From JARRLC01 sp037387425 (lineage in GTDB: Bacteria; Pseudomonadota; Alphaproteobacteria; Rhizobiales; Rhodomicrobiaceae): a stretch of DNA of 9,023 nt. Under the pieces are notes generated by a model, which ran no database searches, was not told the DNA's origin, and saw only the letters and a program-made list of their open reading frames with translations. Positions within the stretch are counted from its first letter, which is position 1. Every line of letters starts with the position of its first letter. The translations under genes were made by a program, and so were the position numbers. The stretch is from the NCBI GenBank assembly GCA_037387425.1, contig JARRLC010000128.1, positions 1 to 9,023 on the forward strand, written 5' to 3'. Positions 6,767-9,023 of the stretch are shown piece by piece.

Positions 6767-6989
6767 ATCGCCCCATTGCGAGCTCGCCTTGTCGGAGCTT
6801 CTGGATCGGATTCTGAATCGTGGTGTTGTGATCGTGGGCGATTTGACGATTTCCATCGCGGACGTCGATTTGATCTATGTAGGGCTAAAAGTGTTACTGA
6901 GTTCGGTGGAAACGGCGGAACAGTTGCGGTCTGTTCCCAAGCCACACAAAGGGGAAGCTGACCATGCACTACCTGTATGCGATCACTGA
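6753..6989 (+). CDS. Small GvpA-family protein, GvpS/GvpM-like
   Basis: This is a minor member of the GvpA/J/M/S family, 78 residues. The core (about 13-54) reads S-E-L-L-D-R-I-L-N-R-G-V-V-I, then G-D-L-T-I-S-I-A-D-V-D-L-I-Y and L-K-V-L-L-S-S-V-E-T. The G-D-L-x-I-S-I-A-x-V-D-L-x-Y pattern and the S-S-V-E-T end match bacillus GvpS and the related GvpM group better than GvpA or GvpJ. It also lacks the W-W-E segment and coiled coil of GvpJ. Such proteins are not the bulk shell protein; they are thought to act in nucleation or at the tips. The ATG at 6753 has a strong GGGAGGGG (6739-6746) upstream, inside the end of the previous gene. The C-terminal 25 residues are unlike the family and overlap the next gene by 26 bases. 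GvpS versus GvpM needs a tree. Confidence 0.88.
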   Translation: MGRIESPHCELALSELLDRILNRGVVIVGDLTISIADVDLIYVGLKVLLSSVETAEQLRSVPKPHKGEADHALPVCDH

Positions 6990-7746
6990 CCTTTGCGTTC
7001 AACCGCAAACTCTGCCGCCAGGTATTGCGGGCGTTCCGCCGGAAATTCTACCGTTCGATAAGTTTAGCGCAGTTGCTGCACGGTTGCCTAGGGCTCCGGC
7101 AGGCGATGTAGCGACTGCGCGCCTCCACATGAGCGTGCTTGATGCGCTTATGGCGGAGGAAGCCGGAGCCGTGCTACCAGCCCGCTTCGGCACCACTTTT
7201 TCAGGGCGCGAAGACCTGGAACAGGCGCTGAATAGCCGCCAGGACGCGCTTTTAGCCGATTTGCGGCGGCTGCGTGGGCAGATTGAGCTGGGCGTGTCCG
7301 TAGCTGACCGCAGGGAGCAGAACTCGCAGGCCGAAAGTAAGGCTCAGGCGGTGCCTTTCATTAAGGAGGCTACCGAAGGGCCAGGCGCGCATTACATCGC
7401 CCGCAAGTACGCCGAAAACGAACTGCGCCTGCAACGTGGACAGGTGGTCGAGCAACTGGCCGCAAAAATTTGCGCTGAAGACAGTCCGCTGGTCGCGCTT
7501 GCTGGGGCAACTTCTTGGCGCGCGCAAACCCAATCAGACGCGTCCGCCATTTCCGCAGCCTTCCTGCTGCCACGCGAGCGGCTTGCTGCGTTTCTCGCCG
7601 CGCTTGATGATATGCGCCTTGCTGAGCCAGAGTTAGACTTCCTCTGCACCGGACCATGGCCGCCATTTTCTTTTGTGAGCGTTGGTGTTTCCCCTTCATC
7701 TGGAAAGAGCGCGCATGTCGATACCGCACACAACGTCCTCGCCTGA
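6964..7746 (+). CDS. GvpF/GvpL family gas vesicle protein (copy 4)
   Basis: This is a fourth GvpF/L family assembly protein, 260 residues. The N-terminal strand is H-Y-L-Y-A-I-T (2-8), the central motif is V-L-P-A-R-F (70-75), a charged helical middle runs from about 85 to 175, and the C-terminal block is F-L-C-T-G-P-W-P-P-F-S-F (226-237). It resembles copy 3 in the W-P-P-(Y/F)-S-F ending. The ATG at 6964 follows a purine-rich AAAGGGGAAG (about 6947-6957) and starts directly at the conserved domain, so I prefer it to any other start. The gene overlaps the GvpS/M-like gene before it by 26 bases and gvpK after it by 32 bases. Confidence 0.94.
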   Translation: MHYLYAITDLCVQPQTLPPGIAGVPPEILPFDKFSAVAARLPRAPAGDVATARLHMSVLDALMAEEAGAVLPARFGTTFSGREDLEQALNSRQDALLADLRRLRGQIELGVSVADRREQNSQAESKAQAVPFIKEATEGPGAHYIARKYAENELRLQRGQVVEQLAAKICAEDSPLVALAGATSWRAQTQSDASAISAAFLLPRERLAAFLAALDDMRLAEPELDFLCTGPWPPFSFVSVGVSPSSGKSAHVDTAHNVLA

Positions 7747-8119
7747 GGCTGTTCGCACTGAGATGGCTGGCTCTGAAACGGATAGCCTCATGGTTGCTAG
7801 CTTTGATGGTGCGGACGCGTCCCTCTTGTCCGATCTCCTGACTAACAGAGCGTCTGGCAATCGCGTTACGCTCGATCCGAACACAGTGCAGCATGACCTC
7901 GCCAAGCTGGTGCTGAGCCTCGTTGAGACGATCCGCCAGCTATTGGAGCGGCAGGCGCTGCGTCGGGTGGAAGGTGGGCGCTTATCGGCGGAGCAAATCG
8001 AGCAGATGGGGCTTACACTCATGCGTCTTGAAGAGCGCATGGCTGAGCTAAAAGCGCAATTCGGCCTTGAGGGCAAGGATTTGCGTCTGAACATCGCTGG
8101 TATCCTTGATGAGCTGTGA
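7715..8119 (+). CDS. gvpK: Gas vesicle protein GvpK
   Basis: GvpK is an accessory protein needed for gas vesicle formation in most studied clusters; its exact role is unclear. The 134-residue product has a variable N-terminus (1-50), then the GvpK domain at about 53-120: L-A-K-L-V-L-S-L-V-E-T-I-R-Q-L-L-E-R-Q-A-L-R-R-V-E-G-G as helix one and its turn, followed by E-Q-I-E-Q-M-G-L-T-L-M-R-L-E-E. This is strong agreement with the family. I chose the ATG at 7715 (GGAAAG at 7702-7707) over a TTG at 7682, because the latter lies deeper inside the preceding gvpF/L and has no ribosome binding site. It is the last gvp gene in the window; a stem-loop and IS remnants follow, so the operon probably ends here. 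Confidence 0.95.
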   Translation: MSIPHTTSSPEAVRTEMAGSETDSLMVASFDGADASLLSDLLTNRASGNRVTLDPNTVQHDLAKLVLSLVETIRQLLERQALRRVEGGRLSAEQIEQMGLTLMRLEERMAELKAQFGLEGKDLRLNIAGILDEL

Positions 8120-8445
8120 TTTCGGGATTGTCCGCCACTATATGAAGCGATGTTTTCGCGCTCCCCGATAAGTTGAACGGAAAGCCGAATTGTCGGCTTA
8201 TTGAGGAACAACTGCCGCGATCTTCGTACAACTTCTGCTCCCGACCCTGGCTGCGTGAAAACTGCCCACAGGGGACTGGGACAGCCCATGTGAAGGCGAG
8301 CTTTGCAAGAATGGCCGATTTGAATACGTTCTTCCCGTTTTTGGTGCTTCTGAACATACATGACACGGCGTCAGAGGATTATACACGTATCCCAGACTGC
8401 AAGAAGCGGTGACAGTGCCCGCCACTATGCGACGATCGCTGCCAT
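8120..8445. other. Gene-free stretch between gvpK and the IS remnants
   Basis: I see no credible gene in these 326 bases; the short open frames on both strands have no recognisable content. The stretch holds a stem-loop at 8182-8199 and one copy (8129-8141) of a 13-base sequence that recurs at 8416-8428 next to the transposase stop. Its right part (8416-8445) is the 3' edge of the IS1182 remnant. The rest may be decayed IS or former intergenic DNA; its origin is unknown. Confidence 0.6.
8182..8199 (+). terminator. Stem-loop after gvpK, possible operon terminator
   Basis: AAGCCGA (8182-8188) and TCGGCTT (8193-8199) form a perfect 7-base stem with an ATTG loop, 63 bases after the gvpK stop. 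No T-run follows (ATTGAGG), so it does not fit a strong Rho-independent terminator. It may still mark the end of the gvp transcript or protect its 3' end. Confidence 0.35.
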
Positions 8446-8955
8446 TTACGGCTTGACGCCAATAATGTTCAGCGCACGCGTGAAATTGTAGGCAAGCACA
8501 TGCAGCGCCATTTCGGTGGAAACCTTCGGCAGCGTCTTCATGAGAAAATGCGTCGCTCCCATACGCGCCTTCAGGGTCCCGAAAGGGTGCTCGACGGTCT
8601 CGCGCCGTACACGCATCGCTTCAGGATTTTCGTCGAGCCGCCGCTGCACCGCCTCAACGACATGCTCGTGCTCCCATCGCGTGATGCGACGCTCTTTGCC
8701 CGTGGTGCACTGAGATTTCAGCGGGCAGGCGGCACAGCCGGAAGTCCAATAACGACGCAGAGTTTTGCCGTCTTCTTCGCTCGTATAGCGATAGGTCAGC
8801 CGCTCACCCGCAGGACAACGATAGACATCGTCACCGGCGAGATAGACAAAGTCCTGCTTGCCGAAACGGCCTTTCGCCTTTGCGCCCGATGTCATCGGTT
8901 TGGGCAGTGTCACTGTGTGACCCGCCTCTTCACAGGCCAGGATTTCCTCACCGCC
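8446..8955 (-). pseudogene. IS1182-family transposase, C-terminal fragment
   Basis: This is the C-terminal part of a DDE transposase of the IS1182 type, about 168 residues of a protein normally near 450-500. Reading on the - strand it starts at G-E-E-I-L-A-C-E-E-A-G. It continues with T-L-P-K-P-M-T-S-G-A-K-A and the segment G-R-F-G-K-Q-D-F, and then a Cys-rich region (R-C-P-A-G-E, C-A-A-C, Q-C-T-T-G-K-E-R-R-I-T-R-W-E-H-E-H). The third catalytic residue region R-R-E-T-V-E-H-P-F-G-T-L-K and a typical ending N-I-I-G-V-K-P follow. The frame continues upstream of 8955 to the window edge, but that part no longer matches IS1182: the D-R-G-Y-F segment with the second catalytic Asp, expected just before G-E-E-I, is absent. 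The protein is therefore probably inactive. The stop at 8446-8448 may itself be a mutation, because M-A-A-I-V-A and a TAG follow in frame (8425-8445). Confidence 0.8.
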
Positions 8956-9023
8956 GAACCAGATCGCGCGTTTGGCTTTGAGATCACTGACGACGATCCG
9001 ATATACATGCCGCTTCTTGATCG
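8950..9023 (-). pseudogene. Probable ISL3-family transposase fragment fused to the IS1182 remnant
   Basis: The 25 residues encoded here read I-K-K-R-H-V-Y-R-I-V-V-S-D-L-K-A-K-R-A-I-W-F-G-G on the - strand. The R-I-V-V-S-D-L followed by R-x-I-W-F-G-G matches my memory of the catalytic-domain start of ISL3-family transposases, not IS1182. It runs in frame, without a stop, into the IS1182 G-E-E-I-L-A-C segment at about 8950-8955. The fragment is cut by the window edge, so its full extent is not visible. The family call rests on a short stretch recalled without a search. Confidence 0.5.

Larger units (their letters stand above)
8446..9023 (-). mobile_element. Mosaic of insertion-sequence remnants flanking the gvp cluster
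   Basis: The right end of the window is occupied by transposase-derived sequence on the strand opposite to the gvp genes: an IS1182-type C-terminus joined to a probable ISL3-type segment. No terminal inverted repeat or target-site duplication could be identified. IS debris at the cluster edge is consistent with past rearrangement or horizontal movement of the gas vesicle genes, but does not prove it. Confidence 0.65.

Noticed and set aside
7682..7714. TTG start 33 bases upstream of the chosen gvpK start
   Set aside because: It has no ribosome binding site and the added residues are unlike GvpK. The ATG at 7715 has GGAAAG at a good distance.
7696..8361. Long - strand open frame (221 codons) opposite gvpK
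   Set aside because: It overlaps a clear gvpK, its composition is that of an antisense shadow (Arg/Ser-rich), and no family is recognisable.
8173..8412. 79-codon + strand frame after gvpK
   Set aside because: No recognisable domain and no good ribosome binding site; it spans a stem-loop and unexplained DNA, and a matching - strand frame is equally open.
1..9023. tRNA, rRNA or CRISPR arrays
   Set aside because: No cloverleaf-like segments, rRNA signatures or regularly spaced repeats were seen; the coding genes account for nearly all of the window.

Overview
The window is most of a bacterial gas vesicle (gvp) gene cluster, all on the + strand, ending in insertion-sequence debris on the - strand. 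The G+C-rich coding DNA, the tightly overlapping genes, and the pairing of several GvpF/L paralogs with a CDC48-type ATPase and GvpO/G/J/K suggest a proteobacterium, most likely an alphaproteobacterium. That placement is an inference from gene content and base composition, and nothing here fixes the genus.

Layout. (1) Positions 2-598 hold a gene of unknown family, open at the left edge. (2) Positions 610-2172 hold a first block: gvpF/L-1, gvpG, gvpO. (3) Positions 2173-2377 are a 205-base AT-rich gap with hairpins and a short direct repeat; it is the only sizeable gap inside the cluster and the natural place for a second promoter. (4) Positions 2378-8119 hold a second block of seven genes, each overlapping the next: gvpJ, a two-domain CDC48/p97-like AAA+ ATPase, a GvpF/L protein with a C-terminal DnaJ-type J domain, gvpF/L-3, a small GvpA-family gene (GvpS/M-like), gvpF/L-4 and gvpK. 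(5) Positions 8120-8445 show no gene; a stem-loop follows gvpK. (6) Positions 8446-9023 carry the C-terminal part of an IS1182-family transposase on the - strand, joined in frame at its upstream side to what looks like an ISL3-family transposase fragment. This is a mosaic of IS remnants.

How the genes work together. Gas vesicles are gas-filled protein shells that give buoyancy. The main shell protein (GvpA/GvpB) and the MoxR-like ATPase GvpN are not in this window, and probably lie left of position 1. What is present is the accessory and assembly set. GvpJ and GvpS/M are minor GvpA-like proteins thought to act in nucleation or at the tips. GvpF/L, GvpG, GvpO and GvpK are the usual assembly partners. 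The unusual part is the chaperone-like equipment: a Cdc48-like unfoldase translated in register with gvpJ on one side and a GvpF/L-J-domain fusion on the other. This arrangement suggests that both an AAA+ machine and the DnaK (Hsp70) system serve vesicle assembly or subunit quality control here. That link is inferred from gene order and motifs, not shown.
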